A stretch of 42,412 bases of DNA from Basidiobolus meristosporus CBS 931.73 (Eukaryota > Basidiobolomycota > Basidiobolomycetes > Basidiobolales > Basidiobolaceae), in the NCBI GenBank assembly GCA_002104905.1, contig MCFE01000717.1, positions 1-42,412 of the forward strand, read 5' to 3'. The notes beneath the pieces are model-generated. The model worked only from the letters and a program-made list of their open reading frames with translations, searched no databases and was not told the origin of the DNA. The translations under genes and the position numbers were made by a program. How positions within the stretch are numbered: position 1 is the stretch's first letter; each line of letters starts with the position of its first letter. This document shows positions 31,396-40,333 of the stretch, piece by piece.

Positions 31396-32005
31396 ATGCT
31401 TGCTGTGGTGGAGAAAAGAGTTGGAGCAAACTCAGCCAAGTACTAGGTCTGGAAGTATCCAGTTCTGCAAAGCCTGACCCCACTCGAAGCGGTTTGGAGC
31501 TCACCAAACTCCGCACGTGACTGTCCGGGATCTTCACAGACCTGTTCTACCAGTTTCTTACAAAATCTCCACGCTCCTCGGGACGCCCAAAGTCATGGCT
31601 GGTCTGCCGGAACACCACCAGGACGTTGTCCGACCTGATCGAACTAAACCCAACCAAGCCCACCTGGATGGGTGCCTGGCATGGGCGGCAACACATACCA
31701 CCTATCGCCAAACCCAGTATGGCGAATGAAACTTCCAGAACCACTGGGTGTGCAGGAAATTCCAGGTGAGTGAGTGGGCGGGTGGTTTGTATCACTTCTA
31801 CGCGGCCCTATCTTGAGGCGATTATCGTGAGGCAGGGATTTGATGACCGGTCCACCAGCCGTATTTGGCAGGAGGGGAATGAAGGACATATTTGGCATGG
31901 CCACTTGGCGAATGGGCCAACCTCAGGGTTTATTCTATTGGTGAAACGTCGAGGGGGGAGGGGGAGGGGGAGAGGGAGGGGGAGACAACAACGAATCGAA
32001 GGACA
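31396..32005. other. Compartment boundary and 3' flank of the 5'-nucleotidase gene
   Basis: From about 31,480 CpG becomes frequent. Several frames of 70-90 codons overlap on both strands with no recognisable domain, so I leave them out. On the plus strand a strong donor-like CAGGTGAGTGAG occurs at 31,763, which could be a remnant of a gene whose other part was lost to the repeats. The segment ends with the G-rich tract listed separately. Confidence 0.5.
31953..31983 (+). other. G-rich tract with quadruplex-forming pattern
   Basis: Runs of 6, 5, 5, 3 and 5 G are separated by one to three bases, 23 bases past the stop codon of the 5'-nucleotidase gene. On that gene's sense strand it is a C-rich polypyrimidine tract. 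It fits the G3+N1-7 quadruplex pattern and could affect 3'-end formation; that role is inference. Confidence 0.6.
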
Positions 32006-33969
32006 TCAAGCGGAGGTGGAGACAGCGGCGATTCTCCCGTCCAACTTGGGATGGAGGTGGCGCATCTCCTCTATGTACCGGATCACCGTGGATCGCAGGT
32101 TGCCGTGGGTAAGGTACGAAGCGACCGGCGGGGAGATCAGATTGTCCCCGCCCTTGGCCACGAAGTCCAAAGTGGTGATCGGGTAGAGGGACTCCGGGTG
32201 GACAGGCTCGTACGTGGATCGGTTGACGTCCAGGATCTCCAAGGACCTAAGTCGAGCGGTCTCGGGGCCGTTGGGGTCATAGGTGAACCGAATCCCCGCC
32301 ACCTGGATCCTCCCCGGGATCCGCTGGTGGTTGAGAAGGTTTCGCCGACAGAGGACCCCCTCGATCAGGTCGTGAATCTGCTGTCCGGTAAGGAGGAGGT
32401 CCACGACAGAGCTGTCGAACGGAATCACCCGGAAGATCTCTTGGTTTCGGATCTCCCCTTCTTCAAGGCCGCCTTGCACATCGCCGGAATTGTAGATGAC
32501 GGCACGAGAGGTGCTCCGGGCGTGGAGCATCGCATCCCCCACCAGGTTCCCGATGGCGGATTCTCCGATCGTCCAATACTTGGGTGGGTCGAAAGCGCGG
32601 GTGGCCCGACCGATCACCCGATCCATGTACTCCCGCAAGGGGACACGTAGACCTTGGATGACCTGGAGGGCCACCGGGTCTTCGGGCACCCCGCCGTCCA
32701 GCAAAATAGGCGCACCTTCGATGGAGCGAATGCGGCCTTGATCGTCCAGTTGAAGCTTGAGATGTCCAACGTATCTGCCCCAGGACCACACCTAACGTGA
32801 GAGAGTGATCAGTGACCGTACCATATAGACACGAAGGGGCTCTATAACCGACCTGAGTGATATACGTTGGTAGGCCATCGAGATTCCGCACGACGGTAGG
32901 GTAACCTCCTTTCGCAGACCAATGGTGAGGGTCGGAGGGATTGCTCGAAAGGAAGGTGTGGCTGTGGCCACCAATGATCAGGTCGATGTCGGTGGTCTGT
33001 GCAGCCAGGTCGACATCCTCTTGGTACCCGGTGTGACTGAGAACCACGATCGTTTTCACTCCGATCCGTTTGAGCTCTTGCGCGTACCTCCTCACCGCGT
33101 GTATAGGATTGGTGAATCGAACGTTGGGCCCAGGGTTGGACGTGAAGCCGGTTGTGTTGGTGATGATCCCTATAACTCCTAGACTGTATTGAGGGAAGAT
33201 ATGGTACGGTTTGACCTAACCAAGAACGTTAGCGCTCGTCAGGAGCACGCTGACCCAGGGGGGAGGGTACCTTTTTGGCTAGGTCGGACTCAGCCCCGAC
33301 CTCCAGGTTGGCGCACACAACAGGAAAGAGAAGGTTTCCAAGAAATTCGGCCAGCTGGTCGCTGCCCTCGTCGAACTCGTGGTTTCCAAGGGACTATCGA
33401 AAGAAGGTTGGGTCAGGTCAGACAAACACGCCCAGACTCAGTTGAAAAGGAAACCCAATACCATCAGATCGTAGCCAAGCAAATTCATCACCCGGTGACT
33501 AACATTGCCCTATGTTCAAAGGGGGGGAGGTAGGTAACGTTAGCTACGTGAACGGTGGGCACCACCCCAACCCCGCAACCAGACCTCTACTGACTTTGTA
33601 GTAACCGTAATACGCGGTGCCGGAAAACTGGTCGCCCGCATCCAACAGCAGTGAATCGGGGGCTTGCTTACGTATCCTGTCGATCACGGTTTTCTGCCTT
33701 GCCACGCCGCCCAAACAATCCGCCACGTCAGCCTCGCATTCCTTTCCGTTGTCGTAGAACGGAACGACGTGCGCGTGTATGTCGTTCGTGTGAAGGATGA
33801 CCAGGGTTCGAAGTCGGGGCACCGAGGCTCTTTGGAAAACCACGCACACCACCACTAACAACAGGGCTATTCCCAGCGCAATGTACCGGGTGGCGAGTTT
33901 CGCACTCATCGGGTATAGGAAAGATCGCACTACGCTAATCACGAGCAACGACCAGTGATTTATACGCAC
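32006..33969 (-). CDS. 5'-nucleotidase family metallophosphoesterase, membrane-anchored
   Basis: Five exons: 33,969-33,595, 33,509-33,462, 33,393-33,271, 33,215-32,853 and 32,791-32,006. The GT-AG introns are 55-85 nt, giving 564 residues. Residues 29-46 form a hydrophobic anchor or long signal peptide. The metallophosphoesterase domain shows all metal ligands: LHTNDIHAH (D63, H65), DAGDQFSG (D110/D113), GNHEFDEG (N145-H146), LSHTGYQED (H243) and GGHSHT (H266, H268). The C-terminal nucleotide-binding domain (about 310-550) has FRVIPFDSSVV and DFVAKGGDNL. Where the family usually reads N-x-G-G-(I/V)-R, it has NSGDVQ (404-409), so the usual substrate-binding Arg is Gln. Expected role is hydrolysis of extracellular or lumenal nucleotides to nucleosides and phosphate; substrate may differ because of that change. 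No GPI-like tail is present. Only 146 bp separate its ATG from the RPS23 stop. Confidence 0.95.
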
Positions 33970-34115
33970 AGTTACTCAGAAAAAAAGGCCCATCCCGATC
34001 GAAGGCAAATCCATCCATCGCTCAACGAAGGGGGAAACTCTTAGGGGAAACTCGTAGCAATCATGAATAGAGACGCTTTATTGGAACTGCTCTTATAGAT
34101 ACAGAGGGAAACCCC

Positions 34116-34553
34116 TTAAGATCTAGGCTTCTCCTTCTTCTCCTTGTAGAGGGCAAGAAGAGAGACACCGGAGACCTTGACGACCTTGAAACGAACACCT
34201 GGAATATCACCGACGGCACGTCCCTTACGACCGAAACCGGAGATGAGGACTTCGTCGTTCTCCTCGACAAAGTTCAAACAACCATCGTTGGGAACGAAGG
34301 CGGTGATCTTCTTTCCGTTCTTGATAAGCTGGACACGAACGCACTTACGAATGGCGGAGTTAGGTTGCTTGGCTTCGACACCGATCTTTTCAAGGACGAT
34401 ACCCTTGGCGTGGGAGGAACCACCGAAGGGAGAGGACTTGAAAGCAGTACCAAGAGCTCTCTTCTTGTATTGTTTGTCGGCCCAACGTTCTTCACGACGA
34501 TGGTTGCGCAATTTACGAGCGGCCTGAAGACCTCTAGGCTTTCCTTTACCCAT
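34116..34553 (-). CDS. RPS23: Small ribosomal subunit protein uS12 (RPS23)
   Basis: 145 residues, intronless, exactly the usual length of eukaryotic uS12. It starts [20 protein letters not shown] and carries [20 protein letters not shown]. This is the loop with the conserved prolines that reaches the decoding centre and is hydroxylated by the Ofd1/Tpa1 family in other fungi. It ends KEKKEKPRS. Role: decoding fidelity in the 40S subunit, in the cytosol. The start is fixed by the conserved N-terminus. A TATA-like box lies about 60 nt upstream and a pyrimidine-rich leader follows. Its neighbours on the same strand are IF1 upstream and the 5'-nucleotidase downstream. Codon choice is strongly biased towards C-ending codons, as expected for a highly expressed gene. 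Confidence 0.98.
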   Translation of the reverse strand: MGKGKPRGLQAARKLRNHRREERWADKQYKKRALGTAFKSSPFGGSSHAKGIVLEKIGVEAKQPNSAIRKCVRVQLIKNGKKITAFVPNDGCLNFVEENDEVLISGFGRKGRAVGDIPGVRFKVVKVSGVSLLALYKEKKEKPRS

Positions 34554-34611
34554 TTCGAATCAAAGTCCTACTGTTTGAGAAGGAAAGTTGGTATATGGCA
34601 TGGATCTCTTC

Positions 34612-34619
34612 GTTATATA
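34612..34619 (-). promoter_or_regulatory. TATA-like box of RPS23
   Basis: Minus-strand GTATATAAC lies about 60 nt upstream of the RPS23 start codon. It is followed by a CT-rich stretch (CTTTCCTTCTC) where transcription of a ribosomal protein gene would plausibly begin. Confidence 0.5.
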
Positions 34620-34787
34620 CGCCGAGGGGAAAAAAATTCCATCCAGACCGGAACCAAGCTCCCTGATTTGCCCGTACTCAGCGATCGTTCGCATTGGCAT
34701 TCTGGGAATCGGATTACAGCCGTTTCCACCCTAACTAAACTAACCAAACTTCGCTAATTACCCGCAAGGGTCTGGAACCTCGGTGAT

Positions 34788-34806
34788 CACGTGAACGACT
34801 CACGTG
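34788..34806. promoter_or_regulatory. Paired CACGTG E-boxes upstream of RPS23
   Basis: Two perfect CACGTG palindromes start at 34,788 and 34,801, 13 bases apart, about 235 bp upstream of RPS23. CACGTG is the core site of bHLH factors such as Cbf1. A pair so close is unlikely by chance, but binding here is inference. The rest of 34,620-35,214 has no gene that I can see. Confidence 0.4.
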
Positions 34807-35214
34807 CCCCCGTGGTCAGTTGGAAGCAGAAAATTTGCTGTGCCTTGACATATCCGTTGGGCGACACTTCACGCTAAGCCACTAATATCTCGTCATCTGT
34901 CCAAGCAGGCACGACCACCCATGCTGCGGGGGACGGACCAGACGAGTGCGGATGATCTCATCAGTCGAACAAATCAACCAAGCATGTATACATTCGAAAG
35001 CAAGCGGGCAAAAAGAGCCATCACTTTCAAAGGGGTTCCATAGAAACCGGGATTTATTCGTCCATTAACGGTGAGAAGGGGAACAGCATGTCACTGTCAC
35101 TATGGAGTGAAAGGATGTAAAATATAGACTAGATGAGTGTAACAGTTGGCGAACAAACTAAAGCAGTCGACTAGGCTTCAACTGGATAGGTTGAAAGTTC
35201 TGGTCATAAGGGAA

Positions 35215-35607
35215 TTAGTTCTTGGTTTGGGAGACGTGGCTCTCGAGCTTGCTTTGGATGCTCTCAAGGTGTTGCTTGGCCTTGGCGACCTCCTCTTGCA
35301 GGTGCTTCAACTTCTCGGCTTCCTGTGGGAGGGGGACAAGGTATCAGTTAGCAAGAAAATCCTCAGCAAAAGACGGGACAAACGAAACCAACCTGACGTC
35401 TGAAGTATTGGTCCTCAACGGCCTTTTCCTAGAAATCGAATGGAGTGAGCCCTCTGGCGAAAAGAGGGGAGGGGGGAAAGCGAGGTCGTGTCCAGGAAAT
35501 ACCTTCTTGGAGATGCTGCCACCAGCCTCGTTGATGGTGCCGGAGTAGCCAGCGGAGTAGGAGCGAGCGAAAACGCGGGTGTTACGGGTAGCGAAAGTTC
35601 TGAGCAT
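35215..35607 (-). CDS. INH1: Mitochondrial F1F0-ATPase inhibitor (IF1/Inh1 family)
   Basis: Three exons: 35,607-35,503, 35,428-35,393 and 35,322-35,215. Introns are 74 and 70 nt, giving 82 residues; yeast Inh1 is of similar size. The N-terminal 20 or so residues (MLRTFATRNTRVFARSYSAG) are Arg- and Ser-rich without acidic residues, a typical mitochondrial targeting peptide. After a Gly-rich linker comes KKEKAVEDQYFRRQEAEKLK, the minimal inhibitory segment with the conserved Phe-x-Arg-Gln. Then comes a coiled coil up to LESHVSQTKN. It blocks ATP hydrolysis by F1 when the proton gradient collapses, acting in the mitochondrial matrix. Both introns fall inside the inhibitory region (35/36 and 47/48). 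No TATA box is obvious. Confidence 0.94.
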
Positions 35608-35913
35608 ATCGAATATTAACTAAGGTTAAACTATGGAGAGGTTGCGCACGCAGAAGTTTTAATAATGAATCGCCCGTCTACAAATTCACCCTCTGCCCCC
35701 TACCCCTCAACCCTCACCCCTCACCCCACACTCGTTTTCTGGGGTTTTGGGAAAAATGGTCAACATCGCGAAAATCACCCCATTCCGGATTGAATCGAAC
35801 ATCAATATTGATATTATACGGATCTGTCTAGTGGTATCGCTACCATTCGCCCGAATTTCACATTGTAGCAGCATATATTGGATGTTTGGGATATAATTAC
35901 AATGATACAATAC

Positions 35914-38661
35914 TCAGGGAGTGGACGAGGCTGTGATCTCAAAATTCGCTACTAAGCGAGGCAGTAGGTCGATGCCGCCTTGTGGATCAGAAGCAGTCGG
36001 TTGCTGATAGGACGAGAAGGATCCATCGAATTCGTCAGTGACGTCGTTGTGCCTTACGATCATTGATTTACGTCGTGGTGTGGGTCGGGCGTGTTTTGAT
36101 GAGGTGTAGGTGCGGTGGGCAGCGAGGGTGCCGGTGATCCAGTGATGTTGCAGCCCTTCATCGGCCGTCATGCGTTTCTCCGGATCCCATTCCAAACATT
36201 TGGAGATGAAGTCCATGAACGCCTCGTCGGTGCACCGTAGAGCCTTGGTCAGGTTCTTCGATCCCGGGCACCTTCTCTTTCCCTTGGAATTGATCACTGG
36301 ACGTGGTGCAGAGCTGGAATCTATCATCACAAAGGGTCACTAAACTCAATCGTCGATTGGGCCAATGGGTGGGTGGAGGTTTACCAAAGAATGCGACTCT
36401 GCGGGAGCTCTTGTCGATGAGGTAAGCGGGCGGGGTGCCTAGGATTTCCATGATGCAACTCAGCTGCTCCCTTTCGTTCTCCCAGGGAACAGCGGGTAGC
36501 CGGTGTACAGCTCGGCCATGATGCACCCAGGCTCCACATATCAATCGCGGTGTTGTAGGGCATCCCCATGATCACCTCTGGGGACCGGTAGAACCGCTCT
36601 GGATGTAGGTGTAGACTTGGAGTGGAGTTAGCTCTGATCTCGTCTTTGCAGCCTACATTCAACTTACTTCTCTCGCTCTCAAAGCAACTGCTTCCAAGGT
36701 CAATCACCTTGACCGCGCTCTTGTTTCGCGATTTCAGTAGCACGTTCTGCAATGAGGGTGGAATCGATGAGCAACAGTATGTATAAGAGACCCTGCCATC
36801 CATACCTCAGGTTTCAGATCACAATGGACCACGTGATGCTTGTTCAGCAGAGATAGCGCTCGGAGCATTTGGACCGTAAAGCGGCGGATCAGGCTGACGT
36901 TACATCCGCGGAAAGAATTGCTCTTTAGGAATTCGTAGAGATTCATACTCAACAGTTCAAACACGATACAAAGGTGCTCTCGGAAGTAGAAATGTCGATA
37001 GATATGGACCAGATTCGCCGTGTCATTGGGGTCCTAGGGAGGAGTGGTTAGTGGACGGCGGTGGAGCGGCCGTACATCCGCGACCTACCCATTTCTTGAT
37101 GTACTCCAGAATCTTCAACTCTACCAACGCTTGTGTGTGAAACTTCTTCTTGTTGCGGATCAGTTTGATGGCTACCCGCTCCCCGGTTTTGTGGTCAAGT
37201 GCTTTGATTACTTGCCCGAAAGAGCCTTTCCCGAGGACCTCGAGTATCTCGTAGCGATATTGAAGATGGTCGTTTAACACAATCTGGTAATCACCGCGAT
37301 CGTCGTCAAATCCTGTAAAGTCGGTTAGCTCTTCTAAGACATGATCGCGTGGGTATAGGTGTGGGTGCGGTGCTTTACCGTAAGTCTCGCTCAGACATGG
37401 TTTCTTCTGGCAATTCTGGCCACAATAGTAGACCTTCGGGAAGTTTGAGATTTCCACCCGTTCATGGCTAAGAAGGTTGAATGTTGGAGTCTTCAATACA
37501 TCTAAGAGATGGAATGTTAGCGCAATGGCATCCCCGGCTACACTGAAGGCTACCTACATTGAGGGGACAGGAATGAACTCAATCTTGGTTCATCCCCGTC
37601 TCTTCGCGTAGCTGAGATGTCCATAGATTCCGTGGTGGGGTGCCTATATTGGGCTGCTGGCATTCTCTTTGTTTCTGCTTCTCGCGATTTCGTATTGCTC
37701 TCGATATTGTGATTGTCTTGTAGACCAGCCAATCTGGTTTTCGATGTGGAATGCATAGGATTTCCATATCTCATTGGTTTGTCAGAAGCAGGGCCATCCT
37801 TTGCCATTGGCTGTCTCTGTCCTGGGGAATCGAGCTGAGATAGGTTAGATCGATCTCGCACCAGCCCATAAAAACCGACCGCTACCTTCTTTTGGCTTGG
37901 TTGAAGAAATGGCACACATGGCACACTCACTGTAGAAAGGGAATTGGCGCGTATTCTTGTGAACAGGGAGGAGGATTTTAGCGCTGAAACGCCACTGGGG
38001 TTTTTCTGATTCGGGTTAGATGGGCCGCCGACCACCGGGTTCGTTTTCGGCCCACTATATGTGAAGGATCTCACGCGAGATTTGTTTCTCAAGCCTTCTG
38101 ACTTGTGTCCTATTTTTGACTTGGGGCTTAATTTAATGTCAGTGCTGGAGGATTGAGCTGCATCCGAGCATTAAAGCAGACCTATACTTTACCTCGCGCT
38201 GGCAGCGGTCTGGGGTGATGAAGGCGGCTGAATCCAAGCCTTGGGAAGTGCAGTCACGGTTGGGCGAGGTTGCACAGCACGAGGGCCTGTTACAATGCTA
38301 ATTAATCCTCGTAACCCGATGCCGATCAGCGTGCATGTAACCTACCAGGCAATGGAATGGTTGATTTTCCCGAACTGAGGGAGCCGTTCATGCGAGGAGC
38401 AGCAGAGCCGCTGCTGAAGGAGATAGACCTCTTATGCCTTATCCTCACGACAGGTAGCTCGGCTGTCTGTGAAATTGGCTGTTCTTGAGAAGGAACCACT
38501 GAGGGGGGTATGTGCGATAGGGAAGGGCCCCTCCTATTAGTATGTACCGGTGCTGGGGCCGGAAGATTCCGCGTGTATTCAAACGTCCTGCGGTCGCTTC
38601 GAGTTAAAGGGAGCGCTTGACCCCCGATGAATGCTGCCGAGTCGGTGGGAGCAATTTGCAT
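35914..38661 (-). CDS. DYRK-family protein kinase (Pom1/DYRK2-like), frame broken in exon 8
   Basis: Nine exons: 38,661-38,346, 38,286-38,193, 38,144-37,931, 37,834-37,558, 37,501-37,089, 37,033-36,806, 36,746-36,668, 36,615-36,385 and 36,320-35,914. They sum to a multiple of three, about 753 residues. The first 300 residues are disordered, Ser/Pro/Arg-rich. The DYRK homology region follows ([12 protein letters not shown]), then the kinase domain from about 384: [13 protein letters not shown] (K413), E428, HCDLKPE (D510), DLG at 530 in place of the usual DFG, and the activation-loop Tyr pair YTY (542, 544). The tail [20 protein letters not shown] is the conserved DYRK insert. As written, exon 8 lacks three single bases (near 36,595, 36,526 and 36,482) against the conserved reading, giving a stop 8 codons after YTYIQS. 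Frame is regained after the third. Role by family: Ser/Thr phosphorylation, cell polarity or growth control. Confidence 0.93.
37835..37930 (-). other. In-frame 96-nt intron of the kinase gene, possibly retained
   Basis: On the sense strand it begins GTGAGTG, ends TATCTCAG and has CTAAC about 12 bases before the AG, so it is a strong intron. Its length is a multiple of three and it has no stop, so retention would add 32 residues in the disordered N-terminal part without breaking the frame. Confidence 0.55.
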
Positions 38662-39296
38662 ATTACAATACGAGATCACTTAAAAATAGAAGCTTCTGGC
38701 AGTTGACCTAAAGAAAGAAAGGGGACATTTAGTCACAGGCGGAGTCAAGTACATGGTTTCGAATATTACAAGTGGGCAGTGTCTACTCGGGAACGGAAGC
38801 GAGGCTAGGGGAAAGGCAGGTTATTCATATCCATATAGGATATAGGGGATATTCGCATTGGTGGCTGGGCCTAGCAAAAATAGCGAATCCACAACCAGCG
38901 AATTGGCTTGATGTATGAATCAGCATTGTGAATCATTAAGGTTCTGCGCTCAACATTATTTGCTCAAAAATAGGCCTGATTTGGGGCTTGGAATCGTGAC
39001 TTGCGTAAAGTAGATAGAGTTGCTCCACAGGCCAAGTCGAAGCAAAAATGGAGGTTGCATGGAGCAGATCGATTAATCGAATGGGGACAATTAAAAATAG
39101 ATCAGCTGGATGTAGCCGGACCAACCAAGGCAAATATTCATTTGTTTTTAATTTTTCTGGACTACGAATTTCATATACCAACCCCTTCAAAAATAGCTAG
39201 AAGCTTGGTGCGAGCCAAAGTTACAACTCTAAAAATACTCCGTCCCAATGTGTATATATACGTTGCTGGTTTATTTGATACGACATCAATCTCACC
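38662..39296. promoter_or_regulatory. Divergent intergenic region with six MADS-box-like motifs
   Basis: This 635-bp region separates the kinase (minus) from the secreted protein (plus). Six plus-strand sites fit or nearly fit the Rlm1/MEF2 consensus YTAWWWWTAR. They are TTAAAAATAG at 38,690 and 39,091, CAAAAATAG at 38,875, 38,965 and 39,188, and CTAAAAATAC at 39,229. All six are in the same orientation. A near-CArG sequence CCATATAGG is at 38,831. No coding frame with a recognisable product lies here. Confidence 0.5.
39253..39260 (+). promoter_or_regulatory. TATA box of the secreted acidic protein
   Basis: TATATATA lies 37 bases upstream of the ATG at 39,297. The short leader ends TCTCACC just before ATGAAG. 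Confidence 0.55.
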
Positions 39297-40097
39297 ATGA
39301 AGTGCTACTCTTACTATCTTATCTTCGCTCTTTCCCTTGCCGCCCTCGGCAATGCTCAGAGCCCTTCTCCTAGTGGAACTCTAACCTCAACTACTACGTT
39401 GTCTTCAACAACCACGACAAACACTTCAGAAACTTCTGTCTCAACCGAAGTAACAACTGATGTCAGCACCGTTAGCCCAACAAGTAGCCGTACCGAATCT
39501 AGTAGCGCTCCCACCGAGTCCAGCAGTGCTCCCACCGAGTCCAGTAGTGCCCCCACCGAATCTATTGGGCTTAGGCCTACCGAATCTAGTAGCGCTGTCT
39601 CTTCCAGTGGATCTTCAACTGCCACCCCCGCCCCATCAAAATGTACTACCACCGTTCATCCAACCAAATGCCCTACTACGACTCCTAGTGGCGACGATTG
39701 TGACGACGACGATGACCACGATGACGACTGTGACGAGGATGATGGTAAGGACGATGGGGACGACTGTGACGAGGGTGACGAGGGTGACAATAAGGACGAT
39801 GGGGACGACTGTGACGAGGACGATGATAAGGGCGACGATGAGGATTGCGACGACGACCATGATGGAGGCAAGGAAGATGATGACTGCGACAATGAGGATG
39901 GGGATGATAACGGTGATGAGGACGATTGCGATGATGAGGGTGAGGGTGAGGGTGATAATGACGGCTGTGACCATGGAGAATACAAATGCAAAGGGGACCA
40001 CTTTGTCCAGTGTATCCACGGCTCCTGGGTAGATAAATCCTGCTCTGAGGGCAGCAAGTGCGAGGGCAAAGGCAAGGGCGTCATCTGTCAATACTAG
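39297..40097 (+). CDS. Secreted Ser/Thr-rich, Asp-rich protein with CBM19-like C-terminus
   Basis: 266 residues in one exon. Residues 1-20 (MKCYSYYLIFALSLAALGNA) are a clear signal peptide with a likely cut after GNA. Residues 21-130 are Ser/Thr-rich with three tandem SSSAPTE repeats, a likely O-mannosylated stalk. Residues 132-227 are an acidic block, mostly Asp, Glu and Gly, in which Cys recurs every 10-15 residues (135, 145, 157, 172, 184, 197, 211, 224), always beside Asp. Part of it is a 45-bp duplication (starts 39,746 and 39,791). Residues 224-266 (CDHGEYKCKGDHFVQCIHGS, WVDKSCSEGSKCEG, VICQY) resemble the small chitin-binding CBM19 module: C-x-G-x-x-F-x-Q-C-x-x-G-x-W-x-x-x-x-C. I infer a wall-bound or secreted protein that could bind chitin and divalent cations. 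It has no catalytic domain or GPI signal. An effector or cell-wall structural protein are both possible. Confidence 0.85.
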   Translation: MKCYSYYLIFALSLAALGNAQSPSPSGTLTSTTTLSSTTTTNTSETSVSTEVTTDVSTVSPTSSRTESSSAPTESSSAPTESSSAPTESIGLRPTESSSAVSSSGSSTATPAPSKCTTTVHPTKCPTTTPSGDDCDDDDDHDDDCDEDDGKDDGDDCDEGDEGDNKDDGDDCDEDDDKGDDEDCDDDHDGGKEDDDCDNEDGDDNGDEDDCDDEGEGEGDNDGCDHGEYKCKGDHFVQCIHGSWVDKSCSEGSKCEGKGKGVICQY

Positions 40098-40291
40098 AGG
40101 CGGAGACCAGAAGAGAAGATATCCACCTATTAATATCCCTTAATGCTGAGTGCTGTTATTAAATATATCTCTATATCTACGTTGAGTATAGTTATTAAAT
40201 GTATTTCCGTTTGTCCCTGGTAAAATGAAATAAACACCTGAATCTTAGTAATGTTGACTCAACGTGACATTGGGACCACCTACACATTGCA

Positions 40292-40298
40292 TATAAAT
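40292..40298 (+). promoter_or_regulatory. TATA box of the methyltransferase gene
   Basis: TATAAAT lies 36 bases before the ATG at 40,334. The preceding stretch 40,098-40,291 holds the 3' flank of the acidic-protein gene, including two GTTATTAAAT(A/G)TAT direct repeats, and nothing else that I recognise. Confidence 0.5.
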
Positions 40299-40333
40299 CC
40301 ACCGGTCGGTTAGTGGGAATCCCAAAAATCCCA

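Noticed and set aside
31547-32741. Overlapping plus- and minus-strand frames around 31.5-32.7 kb, up to 252 codons
   Set aside because: The long plus-strand frame is antisense to the conserved 5'-nucleotidase exon 5. The others lack any domain.
34177-34757. Frames of 116-130 codons antisense to RPS23
   Set aside because: They are open only because of the strong codon bias of RPS23 and have no recognisable product.
39356-40091. Long open frames on both strands overlapping the acidic secreted protein (99-190 codons)
   Set aside because: They come from GAY-rich repetitive coding sequence read out of frame and give runs of Met/Thr, Ser/Pro or Val/Ile with no start context. Only the frame with signal peptide and ordered Cys is real.
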